Assembly (NCBI RefSeq): GCF_030654605.1
Contig: NZ_JAURXB010000133.1
Coordinates: 1 to 64,000 of the forward strand
From: Bradyrhizobium sp.
GTDB taxonomy: Bacteria > Pseudomonadota > Alphaproteobacteria > Rhizobiales > Xanthobacteraceae
Length of the DNA: 64,000 bases
Reading direction: 5' to 3'
In this document: positions 36,137 to 46,858 of the stretch, piece by piece
Layout of the letters: every line of letters starts with the position of its first letter
How positions within the stretch are numbered: the stretch's first letter is position 1
The notes under the pieces: model-generated
The model's database searches: none
Seen by the model: only the letters and a program-made list of their open reading frames with translations
What the model was told of the DNA's origin: nothing
Program-made: the position numbers and the translations under genes

Positions 36137-36919
36137 TCAGATCACGACGACCCTGGCGCCGACATTGACGCGGCCATAGAGGTCGATGACGTCCTCGTTG
36201 CGCATCCGGAAGCAGCCGGACGAGACATTGGTGCCGATCGTCCATGGCTCGTTCGAACCGTGGATGCGGTAGAGCGACGATCCCAGATACATCGCGCGGG
36301 CGCCGAGCGGATTTTGCGGCCCGCCTTCCATGTGCCGCGGCAGATCAGGACGGCGCGCCAGCATTTCCGGCGGCGGCGTCCACGCCGGCCATTCCTTCTT
36401 CGCGGAAACCTGCTTGACGCCCGACCAGGTGAAGCCGGGGCGGCCGACGCCGATGCCGTAGCGCAATGCCTTGCCGTCGCCCTGAACCAGGAACAGGAAC
36501 TTGTTGGGCGTGTCGACGATGATCGTGCCGGCGCTTTCCTTGCCGTGATAGTCGACCAGCTGCTTTTCGTATTTCGGATCGAACGCGGGACGCGCGGGTT
36601 CGCTGACATCTTCCTGCCGGCGCATCGCCTGCTCGGCGCCCAGCGGCGGCAACAGCGTTCGCCGGGGTTCGTAGGACGGCTGCTGCTGATAGCGACCGCC
36701 CTGCGAGGGGCCGTCACTGAACAGGAATTCGATGAAGCCGCCGCCCATGTTGGAGCGCTCGGCGGAAGCCATTCGCACCGGGACCGGCCGCTGCTCGGGC
36801 TGCTCGGCATAGATCGCGGTGAGCCCGGTCGGCGCTCCGGCCTCGATCGCCGCGGCCGGATGGATGCCAGCCAGAAAGGACGCGCCGGCAAGCAGCGCGA
36901 GAGACATATTTTTCAACAT
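36137..36919 (-). CDS. L,D-transpeptidase (YkuD domain), exported
   Basis: 260 residues. The signal segment is SLALLAGASFLAGIHPAAA. The YkuD domain begins near residue 130 (GTIIVDTPNKFLFLVQGDGK) and has the catalytic motif HGSN from H220 to C236 (VSSGCFRM), with the nucleophilic Cys at 236. Enzymes of this kind make 3-3 peptidoglycan cross-links or attach proteins to peptidoglycan in the periplasm; which one cannot be told. The N-terminal 100 residues are low complexity. The start could also be M5. Confidence 0.92.
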   Translation of the reverse strand: MLKNMSLALLAGASFLAGIHPAAAIEAGAPTGLTAIYAEQPEQRPVPVRMASAERSNMGGGFIEFLFSDGPSQGGRYQQQPSYEPRRTLLPPLGAEQAMRRQEDVSEPARPAFDPKYEKQLVDYHGKESAGTIIVDTPNKFLFLVQGDGKALRYGIGVGRPGFTWSGVKQVSAKKEWPAWTPPPEMLARRPDLPRHMEGGPQNPLGARAMYLGSSLYRIHGSNEPWTIGTNVSSGCFRMRNEDVIDLYGRVNVGARVVVI

Positions 36920-37245
36920 CGACGTACTCTGTACTGTTTCGTCACTGTTAAGTTTTTGGAGCGCCCGGCGTTCTTGGGGGAACGCCAGGGATCAGCGCCT
37001 TTGCACCTCACCAATTAAAATCAAAACCGCCTCGGTTTGGTAAACGGAAGCGCCGTTTCGATTCACCACGTCGCCAATTCCACGTGGTTTTGAGCGGTAG
37101 CGTTTATTTTCGATGAACGCTGGCGTCGCATGGTTAATCGTTGGTGTGCAGCGCGAGCAATACGCCCCACAGATAAGTTCCGGCGTGAACCTGACGTTAA
37201 ATCGCATCTGCCTAAAACGTTACGAGTGCAGTCAGGGAAAATCCA
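36920..37245. other. Divergent spacer between L,D-transpeptidase and CheZ-like gene
   Basis: 326 bases, more AT-rich than its surroundings (CCAATTAAAATCAAAACC near 37010). One small hairpin GGCGTTC-TTGGGG-GAACGCC lies at 36967-36986. It must hold promoters for both genes, but I cannot place them with confidence. Confidence 0.5.
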
Positions 37246-38013
37246 ATGCCGGTCAATCGCAGACGTTTTCGTATCGAACAGGCTTTCGTCGGCGACATGC
37301 CGATGCCCGCAGCGGCGGACGGCGAGGCCGGCCCGATGCATCGCGAGATCATGAACGAACTTCGTTCGATCCGCGCCCAGATGGCCGCGCCCGGCCACGG
37401 CGCGGCGGCGAGCGCGGTGGATCCGGCAGCGCAGCAGATTGCCGAGTCGCAGGCCCTGCTCGAGACCTACCGCGCCCAGATCGAACAGTGCGAAAAGCTC
37501 AAGGTCGAGCTCGATCTGATTTACGACGCCATCAACCGCACCAAGCGCGAAATCGCGGTGCTGCACGGCAAGAGCTTCGACGGCAATGAAATGTCCAAGG
37601 TCACCGGCGAGCTCGGCGCCGTGGTCGGCGGCACCGAGGAAGCGACCCAGCAGATTCTGGAAGCCGCCGAGGCGATCGATCAGGCCGCCAGCGCATTGAG
37701 CAAGGTGAATTCGCCGGACCAGCAGAAGATCCTGAGCGAGGAAATCAGCGAGCGCGTCGTCTCCATCTTCGAGGCCTGCAATTTCCAGGATCTGACCGGT
37801 CAGCGCATCAGCAAGGTGATGAGCACGATGAAGTTCATCGAGAACCACATCACCGTCATGATGGACATCTGGGGTGGCGTCGACGCCATCCGGGCCCACG
37901 CGCCCCCGATCGTGGACGATCGTGAAGGCGACGCCAAGCTCTTGAACGGGCCGAAGCTGGACGGCGACGCCGGCCATGCCTCGCAGAACGACATCGACGC
38001 CCTGTTCGACTGA
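37246..38013 (+). CDS. CheZ-like response-regulator phosphatase
   Basis: 255 residues, predicted all alpha-helical. The CheZ active-site motif FQDLTGQRISKV is present with D182 and Q186, equivalent to the catalytic Asp and Gln of enterobacterial CheZ, and the C-terminus SQNDIDALFD resembles the CheY-binding peptide after a flexible linker. It should dephosphorylate a CheY-type response regulator. No chemotaxis genes are nearby. AGGGAAA precedes the ATG at 37246. A strong terminator follows. Confidence 0.9.
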   Translation: MPVNRRRFRIEQAFVGDMPMPAAADGEAGPMHREIMNELRSIRAQMAAPGHGAAASAVDPAAQQIAESQALLETYRAQIEQCEKLKVELDLIYDAINRTKREIAVLHGKSFDGNEMSKVTGELGAVVGGTEEATQQILEAAEAIDQAASALSKVNSPDQQKILSEEISERVVSIFEACNFQDLTGQRISKVMSTMKFIENHITVMMDIWGGVDAIRAHAPPIVDDREGDAKLLNGPKLDGDAGHASQNDIDALFD

Positions 38014-38036
38014 GCCCGGTTTTTCACCCCATCAAC

Positions 38037-38074
38037 AAAAACGCCGGCCCCCTGGAGCCGGCGTTTTTATTTTG
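38037..38074 (+). terminator. Intrinsic terminator after CheZ-like gene
   Basis: AAAAACGCCGGC and GCCGGCGTTTTT form a 12-bp stem with an eight-base loop, and the descending arm continues as TTTTTATTTT. Positioned 24 bases after the stop. Confidence 0.92.
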
Positions 38075-38081
38075 CGAGAAG

Positions 38082-38208
38082 CGTAGGGTGGGCAAAGGCG
38101 CCTCTTCGCGCCGTGCCCACCATCTTCCCGAGCGTCCGATGTTTGAAATGGTGGGCACGCCGACGGCGCGCGCATTCACGCGACCCGTCCGCTTTGCCCA
38201 CCCTACGC
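38082..38208. repeat. Palindromic repeat (GTAGGGTGGGCAAAGGCGC type)
   Basis: CGTAGGGTGGGCAAAGGCG on the left and GCTTTGCCCACCCTACG on the right pair, with GTGCCCACCAT and ATGGTGGGCAC inside. Same family as 14612-14713. Confidence 0.88.
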
Positions 38209-38220
38209 TGTACTCGGCGA

Positions 38221-38739
38221 TCAGGCGCGCGGCGCGCAGCGGATGTAGACCATGTTGCCGTAGCGGACCGCGGCATCCTTGTCGACGAAACGGGTGACCA
38301 GCACGCGGCCGTCGAAGGAAACAATCTCGCGATCCTGTTCACCGGGCGTCGGTCCGGCCGGACCGATATAATTCTTGCCGCTCGGGCTGCCCTTGAGGCG
38401 CAGTTCCTGCGGGGTCGCCTGGTCGGCCAGATGCATGACGACGCCGCCCGTAGTGCCGGCGGTGATCACGTAAGGCTGTTTGCATTGCGCGCGGGCGGCG
38501 GCTTCGGTGCGCGCGCGGTCATTGGGGTTCTGGTACGACGCGAGGCCCCAGCGGCCGACGATCTCGTCGGAGCGAATGCTGGCGGGCATATCCGGCGCCA
38601 CCGCGGGCTCCGGCGGTGCCGAAGGCCCCGATGAGAAGGACGGCAGGCTCATGCCGCCGCCGCACGCCCCCAAGAATATCGTCAGCGCCGAGGCGATCCC
38701 CAGATTGGCGACCGTCCGCACGCTATATGACCTGACCAT
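38221..38739 (-). CDS. Lipoprotein with C-terminal conserved domain, function unknown
   Basis: 172 residues. The signal peptide ends in the lipobox LGAC (ASALTIFLGACGGG), so it is anchored in a membrane after LspA processing. A Pro/Ser linker is followed by a compact domain: IVGRWGLASYQNPNDRARTE, QCKQPYVITAGTTGGVVMHL, then REIVSFDGRVLVTRFVD and MVYIRCAPRA. Two Cys in the domain could pair. The ATG at 38739 is placed by the signal peptide; a reading to 38784 is less likely. Confidence 0.85.
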   Translation of the reverse strand: MVRSYSVRTVANLGIASALTIFLGACGGGMSLPSFSSGPSAPPEPAVAPDMPASIRSDEIVGRWGLASYQNPNDRARTEAAARAQCKQPYVITAGTTGGVVMHLADQATPQELRLKGSPSGKNYIGPAGPTPGEQDREIVSFDGRVLVTRFVDKDAAVRYGNMVYIRCAPRA

Positions 38740-38891
38740 GGTTTCCCCCGAACAAATTCGTGGCCGCACCCGTCCCGCAGCCAATCTTAAAACTCCTGTC
38801 GGAGCAATGACGTCCCATTAACTACGCCACAGGCCCGATATGGTTTCCGGATCATCCTATATCAGCCTCACCAAGGGCTTAACCCCCTTGC

Positions 38892-38958
38892 TTGACAGGA
38901 TCGGCGTCAAGCCATATTCCCGCACCCACAATTAGCACTCAAAGACCCCGATTGCTAA
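38892..38958 (+). promoter_or_regulatory. groESL promoter with CIRCE operator
   Basis: TTGACA (38892-38897), a 17-base spacer and TATTCC (38915-38920) form a good -35/-10 pair; CTTGAC and CCATATT also resemble alphaproteobacterial RpoH sites. Directly at the expected transcription start lies CIRCE at 38932-38958: TTAGCACTC, nine bases, GATTGCTAA, which deviates from the perfect inverted repeat in one position (GAGTGCTAA). HrcA repression of groESL is expected. Confidence 0.92.
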
Positions 38959-39043
38959 GGGTACGAGCTGCCGTGCCCCTGCCTTCAGAGCCACTTTCGA
39001 TGGCGAACCAGACCTGAAAACCGAGCCTCCAAAAGGAACCGTC

Positions 39044-39340
39044 ATGGCTAAATCAAAATTTCGTCCACTGCATGACCGTGTCGTGGTCAAGCGCATCGAC
39101 GCCGAAGAAAAGACCAAGGGCGGCATCATCATTCCGGACAGCGCCAAGGAAAAGCCCTCGCAGGGCGAAATCACCGCCGTCGGCCCCGGCGGCCGCGACG
39201 AGGCCGGCAAGCTGATCCCGATCGACCTCAAGGTCGGCGACCGCGTGCTGTTCGGCAAATGGTCCGGCACCGAGGTCAAGCTCGACGGCGAGGAGCTCCT
39301 GATCATGAAGGAGAGCGACATCATGGGCGTGCTGAGCTGA
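39044..39340 (+). CDS. groES: Co-chaperonin GroES
   Basis: 98-residue heptameric lid of the GroEL chamber. The N-terminal [20 protein letters not shown], the mobile loop [20 protein letters not shown] and the C-terminal [10 protein letters not shown] are typical. AAAGGAA sits eight bases before the ATG. It heads the groESL operon under the CIRCE-bearing promoter at 38892-38958. Confidence 0.98.
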   Translation: MAKSKFRPLHDRVVVKRIDAEEKTKGGIIIPDSAKEKPSQGEITAVGPGGRDEAGKLIPIDLKVGDRVLFGKWSGTEVKLDGEELLIMKESDIMGVLS

Positions 39341-39389
39341 GGGCTTAGCCACACATCCACCGCTCGTCCGGGCGGTGCGCTGCTTTCTT

Positions 39390-39529
39390 CCTTCTCCCCT
39401 TGTGGGAGAAGGTGGCGCGGACAAAGTCCGCGCCGGATGAGGGGTCTCTATCCGCGGAGACCGACCCCTCACCCGTCACGAACGCGCTTCGCGCGTCCGT
39501 GCCACCCTCTCCCACAAGGGGAGAGGGAA
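39390..39529. repeat. Palindromic repeat inside the groES-groEL gap
   Basis: The left hairpin CTTCTCCCCTTGTGGGAGAAG and right hairpin CTCTCCCACAAGGGGAGAG are mutually complementary, with GGTGGC/GCCACC and GGATGAGGGGTC/GACCCCTCACCC arms (outline). It sits within the operon and must be transcribed, so it folds in the mRNA between the two chaperonin cistrons. Confidence 0.88.
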
Positions 39530-39572
39530 ACAGAGCCCGGCGACGAACGTTTCCAATTCATTCCAGGAGTAA

Positions 39573-41228
<1,656 letters not shown>

Positions 41229-41257
41229 ACCTGCCTGCTACCGACCAATCGATCGAC

Positions 41258-41287
41258 GAAGGCCGCCTCCGGGCGGCCTTCTTTTTT
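41258..41287 (+). terminator. Intrinsic terminator after groEL
   Basis: GAAGGCCGCC, loop TCCG, GGCGGCCTTC (10-bp stem), followed by six T residues. Confidence 0.93.
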
Positions 41288-41340
41288 GGCAAAAAAGCTC
41301 TACGGTAACGCCCGATTCTGGGTCCCCGGGGAACGTTCAA

Positions 41341-42537
41341 ATGCGCGCGCTTCTATTCTGCCTGATTGGTCTGATGACAGCTGCGCCGGATTTCGCCTTG
41401 GCTCAAACCAAGCCCCCGACCAAGGCAGCACCTGGTGCCAGCGAGATCAGGTATTTCACGGCGATCGACGGTTTGATGGACGGCAATGCCGACGTCGTGC
41501 TCAAGGAAACTCGCCAGGGCAAGACCGTCACCGCGGCGGTGCTCGACGTCTGCTACCCCGCCGGGAAGGGAGGCGACCGCAAGGACCGCTTCGTCGCCAC
41601 CCTCGCGGTCAACGGCCAGACCCTGACCGGCACGACCCAGAGCCTCGGCGACAAGCAACCGGTCACGGTCCGGCTGGTGCGCAAGCCGACCGGCGACAGT
41701 TTTGAGTTCCGCGGGCAGATCAGCGTCGGTACGGCTGTGACGGAAGTGACTTCGACAGATAACTCCGATCTCAGCGAAAAGGAATTCCAGGAGAACCAGA
41801 CCAGCGACGACGGCATCACGGAAAGCCCGAAGGATTTCACCGAAGTGTCGCCGGAATCGATTGGCGTGCGGGTCAAGCTGGACGCGACGCTGGATTTCCT
41901 GAAAAGCCTGAAGGGGCAGGATCTCGAGGTTTTACTGAGCAGTCTCAGCGTCTCCTGCGACGCGATGCGCGCCGGCCATCAGACCATCCACATCAATATC
42001 GATCCGGAACGGTCAGCCGCGCTGGTTGCGAAGGCCAAATCGTCGCCCGGCGTGGTCGCCGCCGGCTGGACCAGCGGCCTCGTGGAAATGGACCGCACCA
42101 TCCGGTTCGCTGCCGCCGACTGGCGCGACGGCGACAAGCTCAGCAGGGACAGGCTGGCGGCAGCGATTTCCGGGGTGCTGGCCAGGACGCTGGCGGCGAA
42201 ACCATCGGCGTTGGCATGGGACGCCAATACCGGAAAGCTCAAGGTGACGCTGAAGCGGCCGAGCCAGATATTCCCCGCGCTCGGCCTCACCGAAACCATC
42301 GAGGTCACCGCGATGGTGGCGCCGGACAAGCCCGGCGCGACCGACCGGCTGATGCTGTGGATCGGCAGCCCCGCTATTTCGACGGCGGACGAAACCTCCG
42401 GTCCCAAGCTCAATCTGGCGGAGGAGTCCAGCCTCGACGAGGAAGGCGAGCTGAAGGACGACAACGGCTCGGTCGAGGCGCTGGCCAGGGAATTCAAGGC
42501 CCAGCGCTGGGACGGCGACAAGAACGCCTGGAAATAG
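41341..42537 (+). CDS. Exported protein of unknown function
   Basis: 398 residues with a signal peptide (LLFCLIGLMTAAPDFALAQ). The N-terminal part (EIRYFTAIDGLMDGNADVVL, TVTAAVLDVCYPAGKGGDRK, then FVATLAVNGQTLTGTTQSLG) looks like a beta-rich domain repeated more loosely near residues 140-250; two Cys occur. The C-terminus is acidic and polar. No catalytic motif is seen. The ATG at 41341 is the first credible start; a longer reading overlaps groEL. A CrtI-like oxidoreductase follows 122 bases later. Confidence 0.85.
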   Translation: MRALLFCLIGLMTAAPDFALAQTKPPTKAAPGASEIRYFTAIDGLMDGNADVVLKETRQGKTVTAAVLDVCYPAGKGGDRKDRFVATLAVNGQTLTGTTQSLGDKQPVTVRLVRKPTGDSFEFRGQISVGTAVTEVTSTDNSDLSEKEFQENQTSDDGITESPKDFTEVSPESIGVRVKLDATLDFLKSLKGQDLEVLLSSLSVSCDAMRAGHQTIHINIDPERSAALVAKAKSSPGVVAAGWTSGLVEMDRTIRFAAADWRDGDKLSRDRLAAAISGVLARTLAAKPSALAWDANTGKLKVTLKRPSQIFPALGLTETIEVTAMVAPDKPGATDRLMLWIGSPAISTADETSGPKLNLAEESSLDEEGELKDDNGSVEALAREFKAQRWDGDKNAWK

Positions 42538-42661
42538 AACGGTTCTCGCGACTTCCCGGGAGCTTCGCAAACGCACCCTGTCCATGCATTCGTGCATTTG
42601 ACATGCCGCCCCCCAGCGGCAAAGAACGGTAAATATCCGCACGAGAAGCTTCAGGGAATTG

Positions 42662-44176
42662 ATGGCGCGCTGGGACGTAGTGGTGATCGGCGCCGGCCTC
42701 GGAGGCTTGACGGCCGGTGCGATCCTGGCGCGCGCCGGGCACAAGGTGCTGGTCATCGAGCGCAGCAACTCGGTCGGGGGCGCCGCGTCGAGCTACAAAT
42801 CCGGCGACCTGTTCATCGAAGGCTCGCTGCAGGAAACCAGCGACCCCAGCCACCCCCGCGATCCCAAGCACGACGCGCTGACGCGGGCGGGTGTGCTCGA
42901 CGCGGTCAAGTGGATAGCGGCAGGCTCGCTGTACGAGGCGCGAGGCGGCCCGCTCGGGGCGCCGTTCGTGATGCCGGATAATTTTGATGCGGCCAAGCGC
43001 GCGCTGTCGGAGCGTTTTCCGCAGGCCCGCGCCGGAATCCATCAATTGCTCGACGAGATGGCGGCCATCGCATCGGCCGCGGGCGCGCGCGCGCAGGACG
43101 GCCGAGACGGCTCAACCTTGATGAATTCGCCGGACTGGACGCTGTCGCTGTCGCAAAAGCTCGATGCCGTGTTCGGCGACGACGAAGCCGTCAAATGCGC
43201 GCTTGCCGCCAACCTGTCGTATTTTCACGACGACCCGGCGACGCTGTGGTGGATGCATTTCGCGGTGGCGCAGGGCAGCTATCTGCAGAGCGGCGGGCGT
43301 TTCGTGCAAGGCGGATCGCAGCGGCTGTCGAGCGCGCTGGCCCGCGCCATCCGCGCCGCCGGCGGCGAGGTGCTGCTGCGCCGCGTCGCGACCGGCATTG
43401 CGCTTGGCGCAGACGGTCGCGCCAGCGCCGTTACGCACACCGCCAAGGACGGCAGCGACAGCCAGACCGTGCAATGCGCCCGCGTGGTCGGCAACGCCGC
43501 GCCCGGCGCGCTGGTAGCCTTGATGCCACCAGCGGCCGCCGACCGGCTGCAGGCAAGTTACGCCAACCACGCGCCATCGATTTCGCTGTTCGCCATGACG
43601 CTCGGCCTTAACAAGCCGCCGCGCGAATTCGGCGTATCGGCCTATTCCACGCAATTGCTGCCGCGCCAGCTGCGGCTTCTGTCCGACTTTCCGCAAGGCG
43701 CAAGGCTGATGGCCGGCGAACCCGGGGAGCGAATGCCGCCGATGTCGCTGGTGGATTTCGCCGCGATCGATTCCGGGATCCCCTCGCCGCCTCACGTGCT
43801 GTCGGTCTACGGACCCGATTTGCTGTCGAACTGGGACAGTTCGGACATGGACGCCTATCGCGAAAAGCGCGGGCGCTGGCAGGACGCGATCGTGCGCTAT
43901 CTGGATTCGCTTTATCCCGGCCTTAGCCAGGCCGTGGTGGCGTCGTCGTTCAACACCGCCTTGTCGGTCAGGCAATATCTCAATGCGCCTGACGGCGCGG
44001 TCTATGGCTTTGCGCCGACACCGCCGCGATCGATCGGGCAGGCTGTGGACCGTTCGCCGCGCACGCCGGTACCGGGTCTCTATCTGGCGTCGGCCTATGC
44101 CGGTTTCGGCGGCTACAGCGGCGTGGTGCAGGCCGGCGGCGCCTGCGCGGATATGATCCTGCGCGAGGACTCGTAG
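42662..44176 (+). CDS. FAD-dependent oxidoreductase, phytoene desaturase (CrtI)-like
   Basis: 504 residues. The N-terminal FAD-binding fold reads DVVVIGAGLGGLTAGAILAR and continues VLVIERSNSVGGAASSY; the C-terminal FAD region is PVPGLYLASAYAGFGGYSGV. The middle (FVQGGSQRLSSALARAIRAA) is typical of the CrtI/NAD(P)-FAD oxidoreductase family that also includes isomerases and retinol saturase-like enzymes. No carotenoid genes are nearby, so the substrate is unknown. The ATG at 42662 is preferred to a TTG three bases before. Confidence 0.9.
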   Translation: MARWDVVVIGAGLGGLTAGAILARAGHKVLVIERSNSVGGAASSYKSGDLFIEGSLQETSDPSHPRDPKHDALTRAGVLDAVKWIAAGSLYEARGGPLGAPFVMPDNFDAAKRALSERFPQARAGIHQLLDEMAAIASAAGARAQDGRDGSTLMNSPDWTLSLSQKLDAVFGDDEAVKCALAANLSYFHDDPATLWWMHFAVAQGSYLQSGGRFVQGGSQRLSSALARAIRAAGGEVLLRRVATGIALGADGRASAVTHTAKDGSDSQTVQCARVVGNAAPGALVALMPPAAADRLQASYANHAPSISLFAMTLGLNKPPREFGVSAYSTQLLPRQLRLLSDFPQGARLMAGEPGERMPPMSLVDFAAIDSGIPSPPHVLSVYGPDLLSNWDSSDMDAYREKRGRWQDAIVRYLDSLYPGLSQAVVASSFNTALSVRQYLNAPDGAVYGFAPTPPRSIGQAVDRSPRTPVPGLYLASAYAGFGGYSGVVQAGGACADMILREDS

Positions 44177-44186
44177 AGCGCTTTTC

Positions 44187-44236
44187 TTCTCCCCTCCTCC
44201 CGCGCGGCTCTTCGCCGCGTGGTGGGGAGGGGAGAA
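44187..44236. repeat. Hairpin of the CTCCCCTCC family
   Basis: TTCTCCCCTCCTCCCGCG on the left and CGCGTGGTGGGGAGGGGAGAA on the right pair with one bulge, loop GGCTCTTCGC (outline). It lies between the convergent oxidoreductase and the small exported protein gene and can end both transcripts. Confidence 0.88.
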
Positions 44237-44244
44237 AAAGAATC

Positions 44245-44667
44245 TCAGTTGGTGTTGATGCGAAAGCGCAGCGTCCTGGGTCCGACCAGCGAGACAAAAT
44301 CGCCCTGCCGCTTCCAGGTCGCGGCCTCGCTCAGGGCGGCGACCAGTTCATCGTCGGCCTGCGCCCGCGCCGGCGGACAGGCGCGGTCCTGCAGCGGCCC
44401 GGCGACGAAAATCACCGTGTTGCCCGCCACCGAAAATTGACCCTTGCCGCCCTTGCACCAGAGTTCAAGGACCACCTCGCCGGCATCGCCGATCTCCAGC
44501 GACGGGATCCGCTTCGATCCGGGCTGACGCGCCACATCCAGGGTCATCTCGAGTCCGAACGGAAAGCCGTCATTGGCGCGAGCCGGCCCCGGATTGAAGG
44601 CCGCCGAGGCCAGTGCCAGGGCCAATGCGGCGGCAACACGCGTCCAAAAACCGGATCCTGAAATCAT
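44245..44667 (-). CDS. Small exported protein, META-domain-like
   Basis: 140 residues: a signal peptide (RVAAALALALASAAFNPGPARA) and a small beta-rich domain with GFPFGLEMTLDVARQPGSKR, ELWCKGGKGQFSVAGNTVIF and a C-terminal FVSLVGPRTLRFRINTN. The order of strands and the GPRTLRF ending resemble META/HslJ (DUF306) domains, but the match is weak. Two Cys may form a disulfide. The function is unknown. Confidence 0.75.
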   Translation of the reverse strand: MISGSGFWTRVAAALALALASAAFNPGPARANDGFPFGLEMTLDVARQPGSKRIPSLEIGDAGEVVLELWCKGGKGQFSVAGNTVIFVAGPLQDRACPPARAQADDELVAALSEAATWKRQGDFVSLVGPRTLRFRINTN

Positions 44668-44934
44668 AAGGCCTCTCGAATTGTCGCCGCACGCAAAACC
44701 AGCGTCGTTCTAGTGAATGCGCGCGACATTGGCCAGATCGGCCGCCAATCGCCGCATTCATGCCCAACGCAAAGACCACTCACAACCTCGCGAAGTTCAG
44801 GCACCGTCCGCCCCCTCGCCGCGACACCCATGCTAGGGTTGACCGCGACAGGCAGGAACATGAGACTTTAGTCTAGCAAAACGCAATCCTGTCGTTTCTC
44901 AGGCCCTTTGGGCCATTCCCCGGAGACGTTAAAC

Positions 44935-46683
44935 TTGAAAAATATCGGCTCAACGCTCGCGACCGTGTGGCGGATCGCCGCTCCCTATTTCCGTTCCGAA
45001 GACAAATGGGCCGGCCGCGCGCTGCTGGCGGCGGTGATCGTCGCCGAGCTTGCCATCGTCGGCATCACGGTCCTGCTCAATCAGTGGAACAGCCGATTCT
45101 ACAACGCGCTGCAGGAGCGAAACTGGGACACCTTCGTCACCGAGATCACCTATTTCTGCGTACTGGCCGCCATCTACACGGTGATCGCGGTCTACCAGCT
45201 CTATCTCAATCAATGGCTGCAGATCCGCTGGCGGCAGTGGATGACCAAGCACTATCTCGGCGAATGGCTGGATCAGGCCAACCATTACCGGATGCAGCTT
45301 CAGGGCGACGCCGCCGACAACCCCGACCAGCGAATGACCGACGACGTCAAGCTGTTCGTCGAACGGACGCTCAACATCGGCGTCGGCCTGCTGAGCTCGA
45401 TCGTCACGCTGGCTTCCTTTGTCGTCATCCTGTGGGGACTTTCCAATGCCGCGCCGCTGCACCTGTTCGGACGGGATTTTGCGATTCCCGGCTACCTGGT
45501 CTGGGGCGCGCTGATCTATGCGGTGCTCGGCACCGTGCTGACCCATCTGATCGGGTGGCCGCTGGTCGGGATCGATTTCCGGCAGCAGCAATACGAGGCG
45601 GATTTTCGCTTCAACCTGGTGCGGGTCCGGGAAAATTCCGAGCAGATCGCGCTGCTGCGCGGCGACGAAGCCGAGCGCGAGCGCCTGCTGGTACGCTTCG
45701 GGCGCGTGGTCGAGAACTGGCTCGCCATCATGTCCCGCACCAAGAAACTGACGGCGTTCACCGCCAGCTATTCGCAGGCCTCGGTGATCTTCCCCTACAT
45801 CCTGGTCGCGCCGGCCTACTTCGCGGGAAAAATCCAGCTCGGCGGCATGATGCAGACCGCATCGGCTTTCTCCAGCGTTCAGGGCGCGCTGTCGTTCTTC
45901 ATCTCCATCTATCGCCAGTTGGCGGAGTGGCAGGCGGTGGTGAACCGGCTCGACGGATTTGAGGCGGGGATATCAGCGGCAAGGCAACTTGCCACCCGCA
46001 ACGACAGGATTCACCTCGTCCAGGCGGCCGGCGACGGCGCCATCGATCTCGAGGGCCTGTCCGTGCAATTGCCGAACGGAAGGCCGCTGGTGAACGCGGA
46101 CGGGTTCAGCTTGCGCAAGGACGAGCGCACGCTGGTCACCGGCCCGTCCGGTTCGGGCAAGTCGACGCTGTTCCGGGCGATCGCGGGCATCTGGCCGTTC
46201 GGGGCGGGCTCCATCGCCATTCCGGCCAAGGCCACCATGATGATGCTGCCGCAGCGCCCGTATTTTCCCACCGGGTCGCTGCGCGGGGCGGTCGAGTACC
46301 CCGGTCAGGAAGGCTCGTTCACGGCCGCTCAGATCAGCCAGGCGCTCGAAGCGGTGGGATTGCCCCGGCTGGCGTCCCAACTCGACGAACACGGTCACTG
46401 GAACCGAACGCTGTCGCTCGGCGAGCAACAACGCCTTGGGCTCGTGCGCGCGCTGTTGCATGCGCCGCAATACCTGTTCCTCGATGAAGCAACCGCCTCG
46501 CTCGACGAACCTTCCGAGGCGGCGATGTACGCTCTGCTCCGGGAGAAACTGCCGGCCACCACCCTGGTTTCGATCGGCCATCGCTCGACGCTCGACGCCT
46601 TCCACCAGCGCAACGTCGTGTTCGCCCGCGACGACGATGAATTTGTGCTGCAGGATGGCGGCGGGAACGCCAAGCCGTCGTAA
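44935..46683 (+). CDS. ABC transporter with BacA/SbmA-type membrane domain (YddA/BclA-like)
   Basis: 582 residues from a TTG start with GGAG nine bases upstream. The first ~350 residues form the SbmA/BacA-type transmembrane domain (LNQWNSRFYNALQERNWDTF and YLNQWLQIRWRQWMTKHYL). The nucleotide-binding domain has Walker A GPSGSGKST, the signature LSLGEQQRLGLVRALL and Walker B YLFLDEATASLDE. This fused YddA/ABCD4 layout includes Bradyrhizobium BclA, which imports antimicrobial peptides and is needed in nodules. Orthology to BclA itself cannot be decided here, because paralogs exist. Confidence 0.9.
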   Translation: MKNIGSTLATVWRIAAPYFRSEDKWAGRALLAAVIVAELAIVGITVLLNQWNSRFYNALQERNWDTFVTEITYFCVLAAIYTVIAVYQLYLNQWLQIRWRQWMTKHYLGEWLDQANHYRMQLQGDAADNPDQRMTDDVKLFVERTLNIGVGLLSSIVTLASFVVILWGLSNAAPLHLFGRDFAIPGYLVWGALIYAVLGTVLTHLIGWPLVGIDFRQQQYEADFRFNLVRVRENSEQIALLRGDEAERERLLVRFGRVVENWLAIMSRTKKLTAFTASYSQASVIFPYILVAPAYFAGKIQLGGMMQTASAFSSVQGALSFFISIYRQLAEWQAVVNRLDGFEAGISAARQLATRNDRIHLVQAAGDGAIDLEGLSVQLPNGRPLVNADGFSLRKDERTLVTGPSGSGKSTLFRAIAGIWPFGAGSIAIPAKATMMMLPQRPYFPTGSLRGAVEYPGQEGSFTAAQISQALEAVGLPRLASQLDEHGHWNRTLSLGEQQRLGLVRALLHAPQYLFLDEATASLDEPSEAAMYALLREKLPATTLVSIGHRSTLDAFHQRNVVFARDDDEFVLQDGGGNAKPS

Positions 46684-46727
46684 AGACCGGCGCTGGGCCC
46701 ATAGAAGCCGGCGCCGACGGCCATCTC

Positions 46728-46763
46728 TCTCCCCTCCACGCGCTCTTGCGCGTGGAGGGGAGA
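46728..46763. repeat. Perfect 16-bp hairpin (CTCCCCTCC family)
   Basis: TCTCCCCTCCACGCGC, loop TCTT, GCGCGTGGAGGGGAGA: all arm positions pair. It lies after the ABC transporter stop and before the porin terminator. Confidence 0.92.
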
Positions 46764-46801
46764 AGAAAAGCGCCCTTGGATCTTGCTCGCTTTCATCAGC
46801 C

Positions 46802-46837
46802 CAAACGAAAGGGGCGGCAGATCGCTCTGCCGCCCCT
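46802..46837 (-). terminator. Intrinsic terminator of the porin gene
   Basis: AGGGGCGGCAG and CTGCCGCCCCT form an 11-bp stem with a six-base loop; on the minus strand it is followed by TTTCGTTTGG. It lies 20 bases after the porin stop. Confidence 0.82.
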
Positions 46838-46858
46838 CAAGAACTTGAAGAGAAGAAC

